From Sinonovacula constricta (Eukaryota > Mollusca > Bivalvia > Cardiida > Solecurtidae), in the NCBI GenBank assembly GCA_007844125.1, contig CM017558.1, positions 45,895,460-45,959,459 of the forward strand: a stretch of 64,000 nt of DNA, in the 5' to 3' direction. Below, piece after piece: positions 45,990 through 58,839 of the stretch (the first letter of the stretch is position 1; every line of letters begins with the position of its first letter). The position numbers and the translations under genes are program-made. The notes under the pieces are model-generated. The model searched no databases, was not told the origin of the DNA, and was given only the letters and a program-made list of their open reading frames with translations.

Positions 45990-47166
45990 GCAAGTTGTTA
46001 GCTTTTTCATTTATGTTTCTTGTTATTTCTTACATAAACACTGTTTGCCAATCTTCACTCATCCATTTTTATTTCTTCTACCCAACCTATCTACTTATTC
46101 TTTTTTTTTTCTTAAACTTTTTTATCATTGTACTTTCTGTACACTTTATGTTTCTTCATTTATTCCTTTTTCACTCACCCTTTCTTCAAACTTCCTATGT
46201 CATATTTTCTTTCCTTTTTTTATTTCTTTATTGTTATTATAAATGATTTGTTCTTGTTTTTGTTGACTATCTTTAATTTTTATAATTTTTCTTCCTCTTA
46301 CATTTCATTCTTTCCCACGGGGCGCACGTAGCGTAGTGGTAGAGTCATCGACTTGTAACTCCTGTGACCGTTAAGCCTCTCACCGCGTGCGTTCGAGTTC
46401 TGTTCGGGGCGAAGGACTGAATGTGGGAAGGTCTTCCAGCTGACCAGCGATGCGACGGTGGTTCTACCCGGACATTTATTTAGGGTCTTCGTTCACCAAA
46501 ATAGCTCAACGTCGAAACAATTATTATAACTGGTCGCTGCGATGTATTTCAAAAACAAAAACAATCTTTTTTCCTTCTTCATTTCTCTTTATTTCTTCAT
46601 TTCTTTTCTCATTTATATCATACTTATTCCCTTCCTTCCTTGTCTCGTTCATTTTTTTCACGATCCTTTCTTATGACTTTTCCTTTCTGCCATTTCTTCT
46701 TCATTCATTCTTTCGTTTCTAAGTTCATTTTCTCGCCCTTTCTTTTCCCTTCTTACTAATTTTTTTCTCTCTTCTTTACCTGATTCATTTCGTCCTCTTC
46801 CTTTTATCATTTTTTTATCTTTCTTCTATTTCTTTCTTACGTCTTGTCCCTTCTCTCATTCCATCATCTCCTATTGATTTATTTTCATCCTCCCAGTTTT
46901 CCTTTTGCTTCTTCCTTTGATCAATCTTTTATTCAATTTTCTTTCATTTTTCGTTCACTTTCTTGATCCTTCATTTTCTTGCTTCTTCTCTTCATCTTTC
47001 TCTCTTCCTTCTTTCTTTTTTTTATTCTTTTTTTCTTCGCGTGTGTTTGTTTACTCACACCAGTATTAAATACATTTATTACTGTTCTTGCATACTCTCT
47101 TACGTTTTACGGTTTCAGTGCTTCCTTTATTTTAATTTGCATTTTTCTTTGTCTCATTTTGCTTTT
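45990..47166. repeat. Pyrimidine-rich (CTTT-like) stretch, about 1.1 kb
   Basis: Apart from the SINE at 46319, the plus strand is overwhelmingly T and C, in irregular TTTC, CTTC and CATTT units (about 46040-46315 and 46560-47040). It looks like decayed polypyrimidine satellite or microsatellite DNA. The Phe/Leu/Ser-rich open frames here are artefacts. Long pyrimidine strands can form triplex (H-DNA), though this one is interrupted by adenines. Confidence 0.8.
46319..46530 (+). mobile_element. tRNA-derived SINE (second family), copy 1
   Basis: tRNA-like head GGGGCGCACGTAGCGTAGTG with an A box (TAGCGTAGTGGTAGAG) and a B box (GCGTTCGAGTTCT, about 46390-46402), then a body with GGTCTTCCAGCTGACCAGCG and GGTGGTTCTACCCGGACA. 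It differs from the SINE at 3446. It lies within a pyrimidine-rich stretch. Target duplications could not be picked out. Confidence 0.82.
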
Positions 47167-47370
47167 GGGGCGCCCGTGGCCGGGCGGTAAGAGTGGCTGA
47201 CTTGTAACTCCTCAGCACCTCACCGCGTGGGTTCGAGTGTCGGTTGGGGCGAAACTTTCATGTGGGGAGGTTTTCCAGCTAACCTGCGGTGCGCCGGTGG
47301 TTCTACCCAGAATAAGTGTGGGGTCTTCTCTACCAATAAAGGACGTCGCCAATATGGCCAATAATGATGT
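47167..47370 (+). mobile_element. tRNA-derived SINE (second family), copy 2
   Basis: Same family and orientation as copy 1, 850 bp away: GGGGCGCCCGTGGCCGGGCG head, GACTTGTAACTCCT, B box GGGTTCGAGTGTC (47229-47241), then GGTTTTCCAGCTAACCTGCG and GTGGTTCTACCCAGAA. It ends near AGGACGTCGCCAATATGGCC. Confidence 0.85.
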
Positions 47371-48242
47371 TGCTTATTCTTGGATTATATGCTATTTTTT
47401 TTTGTATTCATCAGTTGTCAGTTAATTGTGTTGTATGTTGATCGTTTTTCATTCTTAATTTTTTTATTGCTCCTTCTTATACGTGGTCGCCTACATAAAC
47501 CACCATCACAACGGAGGGATGCCGTGATTGCACGAGATTCACGGGTTAGAAAGAACAATACTTAGATACTTTCTATACGATACAGAAACGTTGAAAACTG
47601 GCCGCTGATTGGCCAACGGTGGGAGACCGTGGTCGAAAATTTGTTGCGGTATTTATGCTGTAGCTGCTTACACTGACATTAGTTGAATCGTTATTACAAA
47701 ATAGAATGCATACTTTAATACCGTCTAAGTATTAACCCCTTCCATAACATTAACCGTAATATTTTTGTCCAAATATCATAATATGCTAAAAAATTCATAC
47801 ACATGTTTTATTTATATATTATTCATTTATTACTCTTTCCACGTTTTAATTAATTTGTCTTCATATTTGGTACATAATGTTTACAAAAAGATATAGTCTT
47901 TTACCAAGTGCTCATATATTTTTGTAACGAGGTTTGGCTTTTAATTTTTATACACAAATCCCTCTGTATTGAACTGAAATACATAATATTCTGAAAGTTG
48001 TTTCCCCCTTTTGTCATTTTTCCTTACATTTTGGGTATATAGCGAACATGTTAAGGCATGAAAATATGTCATCGCTAGGATTTTTATTTCAATTTTATTT
48101 CAGATGGATCTGCTGTTTTATTATATTAGTAACTATTATTTATTGTGATTTTTTTAAAAATATTTGTTAACATCACACGACAGGTGCCGCTGCTTAGGCG
48201 TAAGGTTCCTTTTTGTGATAGAATATTTGATTATATACATGT

Positions 48243-48400
48243 ATGAAGAGGAGTGGGGGTTGGAGCTCCAGAACGGGATTAAGCGCATTAGAAGTTTCTT
48301 TTAGCCGACTAATTTTCCAATAAACTTATTGATTGTTTTCTCTTTCTGTAATTCCTCGCCTACTTGTTTTATTGTAAATTATACGCTCAATTTCTCTGAC
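48243..48400 (+). repeat. Dispersed repeat family D, strongly degraded copy
   Basis: Retains GGTTGGAGCTCCAGAACGGG, ATTAAGCGCATTAG and GCCGACTAATTTTCC, then a TAATTCCTCGCC segment. It is subfamily II-like in the head. Confidence 0.55.
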
Positions 48401-48754
48401 AATATTTTTTGAATGCTAGTTTAGATTTAAAAATAAAAAAATAATGTCATTCTTAAAGAACCTTCACTTTTGTTATTTAATCCTCCAAATCTAATGTATA
48501 CAGAACCGATGTGTAAACTATATGCAAATTGTTTAATGATTTACATATTACTTTTGTTTTGCTTTTGCTTCAAAAATAATGAAACATAAACATATAATGA
48601 AATATGCAGCCATATTCATAAAAGAAATTAGTCATTTTGCAATGATTATGAAACCATCCGCATGCCCTGCTGCTACCATTGTGGAGCTGTCATTTGCTCA
48701 CATAAACGACTCATAGGTCGGTATTGCAAGTTTGATAGAATCAGTACAACGAGT

Positions 48755-49420
48755 TAAGATAACGTGACTTGAGTGCTGCTTTTTCTCCGCGAAACGGGTG
48801 TTTACATTGCTTATATAACTATTCATGAATATACTGTTATGTTTAATTTAATCTTCCAGAATAGCTTTCCCGGGGAGTTGCTGGACGCCTTCTTGACGGT
48901 AAAAAAGCCAAATAACAGAGATAACATATGGCATAAAACTAATCAAAAAGTAATTCAATAAGACAAACATTCCAAAACAGAATACATGATCTAAATTAAA
49001 TAAGGAGATAAACAGGTTTGTTCTTCTAATTTTTTTCTGATTTATTGTCCATAGATAAAGCTTTCTTAGTAGTAATTGCATTACTTAAAGAAGTTTAAAA
49101 TGTCCGATTTCTAAAGCAATGATGACAATGTATCCTTATTCCAAGAGACAAATCAAAGATCGCCAATCTGGTTTGTGTAAGGAGACGTGAATATTTTATT
49201 CTCAGCTAGCATACAAAGCACGCAGGAATGCATTTTAATGTGTATCACAGATTCCCAATGTCTGTTGTGTTGCTGAGCCATAACGTCACATCTTCATCAA
49301 CTCACTTCTGTTTCTTTCTATATTTTTTGTCTTTACAAAAAGTTTCCTGTGAATAACTGCTAATACAATATATAAATCTGATCTTTTTTAAGACACGAGT
49401 ATTATGTTTTTATAATAACC
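48755..49420 (+). repeat. Ancient dispersed repeat, partner of 52700-54240
   Basis: The 5' block GATAACG..C..AACGGGTGTTTACATTGCTTATATAACTATT matches 52703-52790. The 3' block (about 49148-49300: ATCAAAGATCGCCAATCTGGTTTG, then CAGGAATGCAT, TGCTGAGCCATAACGTCA) matches 53975-54125. An end block near 49392 (ACGAGTATTATG) matches 54233. The partner is interrupted by a minisatellite and an AGT array. Confidence 0.6.
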
Positions 49421-50439
49421 ATTAAGAGACAAGCTTCAGCTACAGGTACTTGTATCAGACGGTCGGTTTAAAAGAATGATTTGCGACTTCAGTATTCGTG
49501 CTTTGAACTGAAAGGAAGATTAAACATTTAAAGAATACGTAAGCGTCTATATTTATTTAGGTTCAAAGTTGTAAAACTTTAACCGCAACTCAGACATATT
49601 TGTAATAATTGTCAAATTTAACTTTGTTATAAATATGACATGTCATAGTTGAAAGACAAAATGCATTAATGTTACTAACAATAATTTTTAAAAAAAGTTC
49701 AACGTTGTAGTCTAAGAAAAAGGTCAATATTCTGAGCAGTTCAGATATTTTTACGGATGAGACATGCCCCAAGGTCACACATATATCACGGCAGTAACGG
49801 ACACTTACTGTCAACTAGCATTCCAAAAGGCATTACAAACATTTTGTTATCCGTACCAAACCAGCTATTTTATTCAATCGGACAGTGACAATTCATTTAC
49901 CCCTTACTGAGGATTTTTTTAATTTTAATGCACTTTCCAGCATGAAGAGTATTCACAGCTTTGTATCCTTACAACCTGAAGATTATGATCTTCACATCCA
50001 TACGCATGAATATGACATCGCTGCATATAGAAATGAATAAATGCCACCAATACACAACATGTCGGCATTCCTACTGTGCTTCTAAAACCGATACATCTTG
50101 AATGATGTACACATGATGTACATATTCCATATATTTATCCTGTTCTGTTAAGAATTCGAGAATACATGTAATTTGCCAACTATTGTGGTCATACTCTAAA
50201 TAGATAATTTATGATTGCAAATTTAAGATAGGCTTTGCTGAGGAAATGTATATTGATATCCGATTTGGTTGACGGAATAGCAGTATTCAATATACTCATA
50301 ATATATATACCACCTACCAGGAACGAGGTCTTTGTTTTCTGCTTTACATTTTTGTTTTGTTGCATGCATTTTGCTTATATGTATTATCTGCGTAAATTGA
50401 AGAACTATGCACACATTTTATCTAAACAATTACGTTCCG

Positions 50440-50632
50440 CTTTTTCTGTTTATTTATTTATTTATTTATGTGTTTACTCGTTTATATATTAATTTATTAT
50501 TGATGTTGATTAATATTTTTTATCTATCTAGAAATCTGTCTGTCTCGCTGGTCGTCCGTCCGTCCGTCCTTCATTAATTAATTAATTAATTCATTCATTC
50601 ATTTATTCATTCATTTATTTATTTATTTTGAA
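50440..50632. repeat. Compound tetranucleotide tract (TTTA, GTCC, ATTA, TTCA)
   Basis: TTTA units at about 50449-50470, GTCC at 50552-50568, ATTA at about 50573-50591 and TTCA/TTTA mixed at 50590-50628. The change of unit along the tract suggests serial slippage from a common four-base periodicity. Confidence 0.88.
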
Positions 50633-50905
50633 ATTGATGCATGAAAAGGAATCATAATTGCAATCGAAACTTATTAAGAAACTCTTTTTATGCTTGTAAT
50701 TATAAGACTTAGGGTGTATATACTTCATCCGAAACTTTCTGGAAACAGCTTAATTGATATGACCATTTATAATAAAAAAGTACTTATACAGATGGTAAAA
50801 TTACTTTGAGGACCAAACAACTGCTACCATTATCCGCTGTTGATGTATACCATTTGTGGAACAAACCTGATGACAGTATTTGTTTGGGCATGAAAAACCT
50901 CATAG

Positions 50906-50952
50906 GAATCTCTGTTCTGTATCCATCAGAATCGCTGTTCTGTATCCATCAG
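50906..50952. repeat. Tandem duplication, 23-bp unit x2
   Basis: GAATC(T/G)CTGTTCTGTATCCATCAG occurs at 50906 and again at 50929 with one difference. Confidence 0.95.
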
Positions 50953-51596
50953 TTTTATTTATGATATATTTGTGCTGAAGTTGTTGTTTATTATTAATGT
51001 TGTTTTTTTTGCATTTTTCGCTTGATGAATCATGATTTTATATGCCACATATGTCTGTTATACATACGTGATAAATAAAGATTCGTTCAGCGCATTGTCT
51101 TATCTGGGCAAAGTTATTAATGGTTTCAATATCCTGTATATGTTCATAAACTGACACTATCTATTTAACTGTATTCACAACAATCGTCCTTCTCCTGAGT
51201 TATTCCCAGACATTTCTGACGAATGTGACAAGGATACAACCGTCCGTTGTTTTGTCATTTGTTCAAATTCTCAGTGGAATCGCTGATGTTAAAACCAGTA
51301 CAAGTTGTGGTACAACAAGTTTGTATTATGTACGAAGTCAACTGTCATAGGCTGTCAACCTGAAAGAAGTAGAAAGAATAGAAAGTTAATGGTATAGATG
51401 TAAAAGTTTCAATTAAAATAAATAAAGATATATTTCTAAAAATATACCGTTGAAACTAATTTTTACAACGCAAGCCGTCGATCCTTGTGACGAAGATTCT
51501 TATTATAAATAAATTCAGAAAAACTGTATGTAAGTATGTTAATTACATTACTTATTTAACAAAGTGAGCCAATTGGTTACATTTTAAGATTATCTT

Positions 51597-51695
51597 GTGT
51601 ATGTGCCTTTGTCTACTGCAAGTTACAATGTTGTAAACAGATTTAAGTATCTGTGGTAATTCTTATAGGACCTTTTTATATTTCCATAGTCATAG
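51597..51695 (+). repeat. Dispersed repeat family D, subfamily II tail fragment
   Basis: TGTGCCTTTGTCTACTGCAAG, CAGATTTAAGTATCTGTGG, TTCTTATAGGACCTTTTTAT. The head and core are absent. Confidence 0.7.
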
Positions 51696-52699
51696 AACCT
51701 TTATATAACTGCTTTAGATATATAATAAAAGTAACAATGAATTGCAATTAAAAGAGTACGTCTATCTTTGTAACAAGCATGATGCACTTCTTTCCACATG
51801 CATGTTATAAGGTGATTCATACTTCATTTACATGTGCAAGCTTGTCTCTACAAATATTTATAGATTTATTTCTAAAATATGGCTGAGCATGTATTCAAAA
51901 CGAAAGAAATGAAAACATGTTTAAATATTCATTTATACCACAAAACGAGTTAATGGTTGCCATACAATCCTTGCTATCTAATGCGTAAAACATTGCCATT
52001 GAATCAATAGAGTTGGTGGCAGATTATTTAAAACAGACAGCAAAGCCTAAAAGTTCCTTCAAGTATACAAAGCGAGTATGAGGTTTATACGCGTGAAAAT
52101 ACTTAGCTTTCGCTGTAAACTGACTATGTCAATGTTGATTTACAAATAGATACTTCATCAAACAAAACGAATTGATTCAAAGGGGGATTAGTGTTATGTT
52201 AACCCCGATAACAGTAATAAGTTTTCGGTTATACTTTTATATATATGAGGTGCCACGGTTATTAACATATAATGACTACGTGTACCTGATTGTTGTCTTG
52301 TCTTGTTTCCAAATACAGGTACTTCAAATAGTATTTTACCAAATAATAATGACTGACAAATATTGCCCCATTATTGTTCTCTTCTTACTATTGTGATTCA
52401 AACTGTACACCTTAAATAAAAAAACCTCATGCAAATATAATGGGTTGTACAACAACAGACGGGTATAAAATAAAGTAGTCACAAAATGTAAAATACTTTA
52501 CTTGCCAGACACTCTGCATGAAAAGTCGAACATACTGGCTTCAACTGGTTAACCGATCATTGATTAAGATACTGCTAGGTTCAATGTCAATTACTAAGGC
52601 AAATAAAACCGCAACAGGACCATCCTTCTGTTGTGTAAGTGCTGCTGTTAACTTTCTCTTTGCCAAAACGACCCAACTGAATACTGGATTGATGATTGG

Positions 52700-52970
52700 A
52701 TCACGATAACGAGCCGATTCCAGTTATAACTGGCTGTATACGTCGGTTGTTTCCGCATTGCTGGTGTTTACATTCCTTATATAATTATTTTTGCAAACAC
52801 AAACAATCAAATGGACGTTTGATTATACAACCAGAATTTTGTTGGATGTGTTTTGAAATTTACGATCAATCATAAATGATCAAATGCGTCAATACGAGAT
52901 TGAATTAACTAAAAATTGAATAACTTGATGTATAAGTTTATGTATAATACGATTGAATGCCATAAATAAA
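52700..52970 (+). repeat. Ancient dispersed repeat, 5' part of partner of 48755-49420
   Basis: GATAACGAGCCGATTC at 52703, then GTTTCCGCATTGCTGGTGTT and TACATTCCTTATATAATTAT align with 48759-48830. Its 3' part resumes at about 53975. Confidence 0.6.
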
Positions 52971-53294
52971 AGTGATGTTGTTGAAGATCATGAATGAACA
53001 TTTCCTTGTTGACTGTACTTGTTTAATGTAATCAATGGAAATGATGTTGTTAAATGTCATAAAATGGAAATGTTGATATTGAATGCAATACATGAAAAAG
53101 TTGTTGTTGAATGTCATCAACAAAATTTCGCTCTTGAATGTCCGAAAGGCAAGTATCGTTGTTGAATGTCACAACATGAGAATGTCCTTGTTGGGTGGTA
53201 TTAATTTGAATGTCCTAAATGGAATTTCAGTTGTTGAATGTCATAAACTAATATGTCGTTGTTGAAATTTCAAATAAAATATTTCTGTTGAATC

Positions 53295-53295
<1 letters not shown>
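52971..53295. repeat. Diverged minisatellite, about 28-30 bp unit
   Basis: Roughly ten units built on TTGTTGAATGTCAT followed by an AT-rich spacer and ..AAATTTC or ..ATGTCC. Units differ from each other by 20-40%. It ends at the AGT array, with the last unit (CTGTTGAATC) leading directly into it. Confidence 0.85.
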
Positions 53296-53755
<460 letters not shown>

Positions 53756-53959
53756 TTGTTGTTGTTGTTGTAGATGTTGCTGTTGTACGTCCTTTAGAAT
53801 AAGAAAAGAAATAATTTCAGAACGTGTACTCTTATAGTAATTTTAACATCACATTATCTTAGTTCCTTATTTAGAACGTAAAGAAACGTAGAAAAATAGC
53901 GGGATCTCCTTAATCCTTGTTGTCACTTTTGTGAAACATGCGGATGTTATGGATCAAGT

Positions 53960-54245
53960 TAAATCCGAAGAATAAAATCAACGATCTCCAGTCTGGTTTG
54001 CCTGATAAAACATCAATATCTTATTCACATCTTACATCTCATGCATACAGGAGTGCATATTTGTCTTAAACAGGGATTTATCAAAGTCAGCTTTTTTGTT
54101 TATTTCTGAGCGATGATGTCATTAGGTTCATCGAATAACTTATACGTCTGCTCTTAGACACAGTTTTGGATAAATCTGAACTTGTTCTGTCGGTAGGTAA
54201 TAAAACCTAAAACAGTCTGATAATTCTACGACCTGGGTATTTTGG
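53960..54245 (+). repeat. Ancient dispersed repeat, 3' part of partner of 48755-49420
   Basis: AAATCAACGATCTCCAGTCTGGTTTG, CATACAGGAGTGCATATTTG and GAGCGATGATGTCATTAGGTTCATC align with 49148-49300. Confidence 0.6.
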
Positions 54246-54320
54246 TGTTGTTGTTTTTTTTTTGTTGTTGTTGTTTTGTTTGTTTTGTTGTTGTTTTTAT
54301 GTTGTTTTTTTGTTGTTTTT
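54246..54320. repeat. (TTG)n / poly-T tract
   Basis: GTT triplets with runs of T up to ten bases. Confidence 0.95.
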
Positions 54321-55414
54321 ATTCGTCATATTTATAAGGTTAGTGCGTTGATACTGGTATTAGAAAGTCGATTTGCCTTTATAGTTTTGGGCCTTTTTTT
54401 AATTTTTTTCGGAATTAAGAAGCCAATACGGAGATGAGTATGTAATCCGACTATGTACAACTTGCAACGCAATACGAGTTGCAATAATTAATGTTTTGGT
54501 AGGATTAATGTGATGATTTAGAACAGTTAAAGAATTAAGAGTTAACAATATTTTCAGGTAAAAGTCCAAAGATTTTGAAGTCTATATGCGGAAACTAAGA
54601 TACTTTTCTGCATTTGATTAGTTTAAGAGATTATATTTTGCATTTGTTAAAGTATTATCGCTATATTCACGCCAAGCAAGCCTTCCAAAAGTCGTTACAC
54701 GCCAAACTTTACCAACACTTAATTAATTATGAATAGAGGTAGACTCGACCAATCTTTGAGACAACTATGTAATTTCTTTTTTTTAATCAGATGCATCATA
54801 TTTAATGCATTACTATTGTAGTTGCATAGATGTTATCAAACAGAAAGTTTGACCCTCAAGCCATCATCTTGTAAAAGAAAAGTTGATTAATTCGATGTTT
54901 CCGTTATTTATAAAGAAAACACATCAACCACATAAAACATAATAAAACAAAGATTGCTATTGCAGCGACGTCACCCCTACTTTTTTGTGTCATTTGAATA
55001 TCCCACCAACACAATAATAGTTAAAACTGCGACGTTCATTTTTGGATGAAGGAAGTCACAATCTCATAATTGTACGGGTATAAAGTTTCGACGTTAATAT
55101 ATTCTCTGTAAAATGCTTGATTATATGCAAATACGGTCCCAGGTAAACATTTCGAGTTATTAACTAGTGGCAGTGCTTTAAACTCATTGGTTCTATCCTA
55201 TTCTTAGCAAGACAATATGCATACAATATGTTTCATTGAAGAATGGAGATACCTATGCGACATTGAAATCTTGAACCAATTTGATTAGATTATCTTTAAA
55301 AGGACCCGCTACAAAACTGAGGTAAACTTATTATATTAACTGTGAAAATTATATTTGTTTGATGGTTTTATTTGTATATTTAAGATTACTTTTCATTTCT
55401 AAACAGGTCAAATA

Positions 55415-55595
55415 GAGTATATGAAAAAGTCATTTGACAATATTGGCAAATATTAAAATTAGAGCTGCCACTAGACAAAGGCTTGACAAAAACAGTAAAA
55501 GGAGACATAAGACACATTGAGAAAAATCCAACAGACACCGCGTTGGGTCAGTCATTCATTAAAAGGACTGATTCCTGTGCTTAAACCAGGTAAAA
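55415..55595 (-). repeat. Dispersed repeat family D, degraded minus copy
   Basis: Minus strand: CTGGTTTAAGCACAGGAATC, a decayed core with GACTGACCCAACGCGG, TTTTTCTCAATGTGTCTTATGTCTC, then GCCTTTGTCTAGTGGC and AATATTGTCAAATGAC. Confidence 0.65.
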
Positions 55596-55836
55596 CCAGG
55601 TTAACGAAAAGCTCCAAACTTCCATTTTCTGAAAGTTTATTTTAAGACAAATGTGTAAGACAAAAGATCCCGTCAAAATGAGGCAGCCCACAGTAAGAAG
55701 TTGTACGAAGAGTATAATTTCACAAGAAATTTCAAATCACTATCTTCAACGTAAACAAAATGTTCAATACAATAACGAATAATCGGCAACGCTACAGTTC
55801 CCCAAAAGATATCAGTTTGAAACCAAGCCGAAGCGA

Positions 55837-55892
55837 TGACGTATAATACGAATAAGTAGATAACGTCATATGATATAAAAGTAGTGACGTCA
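55837..55892 (+). promoter_or_regulatory. TATA box with three CRE-like sites
   Basis: TATAAAA at 55874-55880 is surrounded by TGACGT (55837-55842), ACGTCA (55863-55868) and a perfect palindromic TGACGTCA (55885-55892). The first two lie upstream of the TATA box and the third just downstream. This resembles a cAMP-responsive core promoter. No open frame of note follows (the first ATG at 55950 stops after two codons). It lies deep in intron 4, so it could drive a non-coding RNA or an alternative first exon, or be a decayed transposon promoter, or chance. Confidence 0.3.
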
Positions 55893-56884
55893 GTTAGACA
55901 AAATTATTTTGCCACATTAACACGAAGGAAGACTTCTTATTACAGTAAAATGGCTTAAATATTTTGATCGACTTTTTAAGGTCAGACACATTTTACCTGG
56001 AGCCATGACAAAACGTTAAATTGTACATCAAAGGATTGCAAAACTTTTGGCAAATAAGGGTTATGTTTAAGCATCATTATGTTAATGGTCTTTTAAAAGT
56101 ATGGCAAAGCTCCAGTAGACACTGTGACTGTCATAGAAGCGACTATCAGGCCACTCAATACGTCACCTGACATTTATTAGAAGGCACCGATGGAAGTGAT
56201 CTCTTGTACCGATGATGTATAAAGATGAGTTTCATTTTGGTGTTTTAAAGGAAATATTTACTGTTGGTCCTGAACATTCATACAATTCAACCTAACAATA
56301 AGGTGAAACTATTATGCTGTAAAAGCGACGAATACATTGTAATGGAATTTATCTCTGTGTAGTCCTAAATCGCAATAAAATAGTGTACATATCGTCTGGC
56401 TTTATTACATTGCTTGGCTGTACAACACCCGTAGGTATCATACTGAATGGTACTTTTAAGTAATAACGTTCTCTGAGGTAACATACGTCATGTATATAAT
56501 TTAATAACTATCCTCGGAAGGTGCGTTTAGAGGCAAATGAACTGGAATCATTTTTTTACGTTTTGTGTTCAGCATAGACTTCATCTGCAATTTGAATGTG
56601 ACTGTTTATGATAAGTGTCACAAGTCCAAGAGTTAAATGTCTCCCATATATAAGGTGGGTTTAAATATATCAGGTGTAGCCAGTTACTTAACTAAAGGAC
56701 TGTTGCAATAATTAAAACTAATTCTTCAAATATTGTTAAGCGAAATTTCTAAATATATAATTGACTTTAAAAATATATTGATGCTATATTATTAAGCATA
56801 ATCCGTCTAAAAGAAACTTTCTTAGACCAGAGATCTATGCTATAGATTGCTATGCTTTTGTCCTATGAAATATGATGTACTATA

Positions 56885-57128
56885 ATGTCTCATCACTGTT
56901 CAAATTTGACTGGCGTGTGAAAACCTTTGTCCCGTGCCTTTTGAAATTTTAATATATGTTTACAGGTTCATTTCTTATTCATGATTATAACAATTTCACC
57001 TATGCGATCGGAAACAATTTCCACATGCATGTAATCTATGTTGCCTTTAAATTCATCCTATCAGAATTGTTACGTGAACTTTCCTTTGACGTACACTGGA
57101 TTTTGGTACTTCGATTCCATCTACACAG
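56885..57128 (+). repeat. Dispersed repeat family D, tail plus 3' extension
   Basis: TCAAATTTGACTGGCGTGTG, CCTTTGTCCCGTGCCTTTTG and TTTTAATATATGTT, then the extension shared with 19173-19335. It confirms that the extension is part of the repeat unit. Confidence 0.8.
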
Positions 57129-57840
57129 CTACAAGCCTTGATTACCATAGATGTCTATTATTCTGTTATATCAACTACCAGTTTGAAGGATCTATACCTT
57201 AACATCGGCAGTTTACGTATGGATTTGAATTTTCAGTCTAGTCGAGCTGTTTCATGCTGCTGTTGTGTTTAAGACATAAGACATGCTAACATATAAATGC
57301 ATCTGTAAATATGTATATGTACATATGTGGACCATACATTAGTCGATTCGTTCGACGACTACATCATTATGATCAAATGATTCGTCAAAAATAGGCGAAA
57401 TTCCCGTATGTTACCTATATGGGGTGCGATAATAATGGATTCGTTTACTATGAAGCTGCAAGATATAATAAACATTGTCTGTTACCGTTTTTATACATAG
57501 TTACATGGACTTTAAATATCTGATACAGTATATGCCTGAATAGTGACTTAGTTCAATTATAAACACCTAGCTCTGTTTCATTTGGGTTACACTAAGTGCA
57601 CTTGTTTAGAAAATTAAAGACATTAAATGATTGTTTGTTTAAATGTAAAACAAATTACATGTATACACGAGAAGATAATCGCAAATCAATTCCAATTAAT
57701 ACCTTTGCAGTTTTGTGAACTATTTTATCATCTTTCTAACAATCTTAAAATATTGTTTTATTTTACTTTTTTTAAGCTAAATCTGAAGTGATAATTATAT
57801 TTCACGTTCTTCCAAATGCTCTTAATGTAGAGCAAATGTA

Positions 57841-57935
57841 ATGCTTCGTCTCCATTTGAAGAGTATGAATATTAGGTTTAAAATGTTTCAAAACTTGGGG
57901 TTGAGGGTTCGAATCCCGGTTTGGGCAGGAGTTGT
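57841..57935 (+). mobile_element. Possible tRNA-related SINE remnant
   Basis: A perfect B-box-like GGGTTCGAATCCCGG lies at about 57906-57920, followed by TTTGGGCAGGAG. No convincing A box was found upstream at the right distance and no cloverleaf folds. It is probably a decayed SINE head. Confidence 0.35.
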
Positions 57936-58553
57936 CAACGTTTTTTCTTTCTTCTTCTTCACATTGACGATAATGTCTTCACCACTCTACCAGATTAAGA
58001 TGGAAACAAGTTTAGTTTTTTTATTTTATTTTTGTAAATAAATTTTAATTGTATAATTTGTCCTAAATTTGCTACCTATTATATTCTATAGACAAAATAG
58101 CCTAAAAAATTCAAAACTATCAGGTGAAATTATTTTTTTTAATTTGCAGCATCAAACAAAATTCTTTCTACAACATTTTGGGCAACTCTGAAATAAATTG
58201 AGTGGTTATCAACAGCGCGATGCTATTTGCAATAAAGTACAGTAAGATGGAAAATGGCAAAATCGGTCTTAAACGTGTTGGGTTTGCAAACAATTAAATA
58301 CATATTTGGGATAGTTTGATTCAAACTAATCAAGGTTAATATAAAAGGTTATATGTTGTTTTCAAACGATACTCAATAGCAAAACACTTCTCCTAAAGAG
58401 GATGTATCATAATATTTGGAGTATTCTTATTTCACTAAAGGTGACACCTTTAATACCAATTTTAGAAGGAAAGAAAATCCATAAATTCAAAACAAAATGG
58501 AGAAATTTCTTAAATTTTGGTATACACATCTACATTAAAGTGTGATAGAAAAT

Positions 58554-58587
58554 ATATAGAATTTGAAAAAAAAATCAAATTCTATAT
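58554..58587. repeat. 13-bp perfect hairpin with A8 loop
   Basis: ATATAGAATTTGA (58554-58566), eight A residues, then its reverse complement (58575-58587), followed by T-rich sequence. The function is unknown. Confidence 0.9.
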
Positions 58588-58694
58588 TTTTTTATTTCAC
58601 TTGCTTTACCTTAATCCCTATTTCACCAAGTCTTCAGTTTTACATTCTGATACTTGATGCTTACGCCAGCATCATAATTATAACACATTTGTTT

Positions 58695-58839
58695 ATATCA
58701 TTGTGAGCCTTCAGCCCCAAGGGATCCTTGTTCTATTCTTACTAGAGCCTTTAGATGAAGGCCAATTGACGTACAGTGTATTGACTGGTCCGAGTGTCGG
58801 TGCTAGGGTAGTGTCTAGTGGAGCTTTGTTAAACACAAG
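58695..58839 (+). repeat. Local repeat family E, copy 1
   Basis: Shared blocks: ATATCATTGT(G/T)AGC, then a GGCCC(A/T)-like block, (A/G)GGATCCTTG.., GTATTGACTGGTCCGAGTGTC and TAGGG.A.T.TCT.GTGGAGCTT. The closest partner is 61558-61703. Confidence 0.75.

Noticed and set aside
45995..47200. Overlapping Phe/Leu/Ser-rich frames resembling membrane proteins
   Set aside because: Produced by the pyrimidine-rich strand and the SINEs; several frames are open at once and none shows a family motif.
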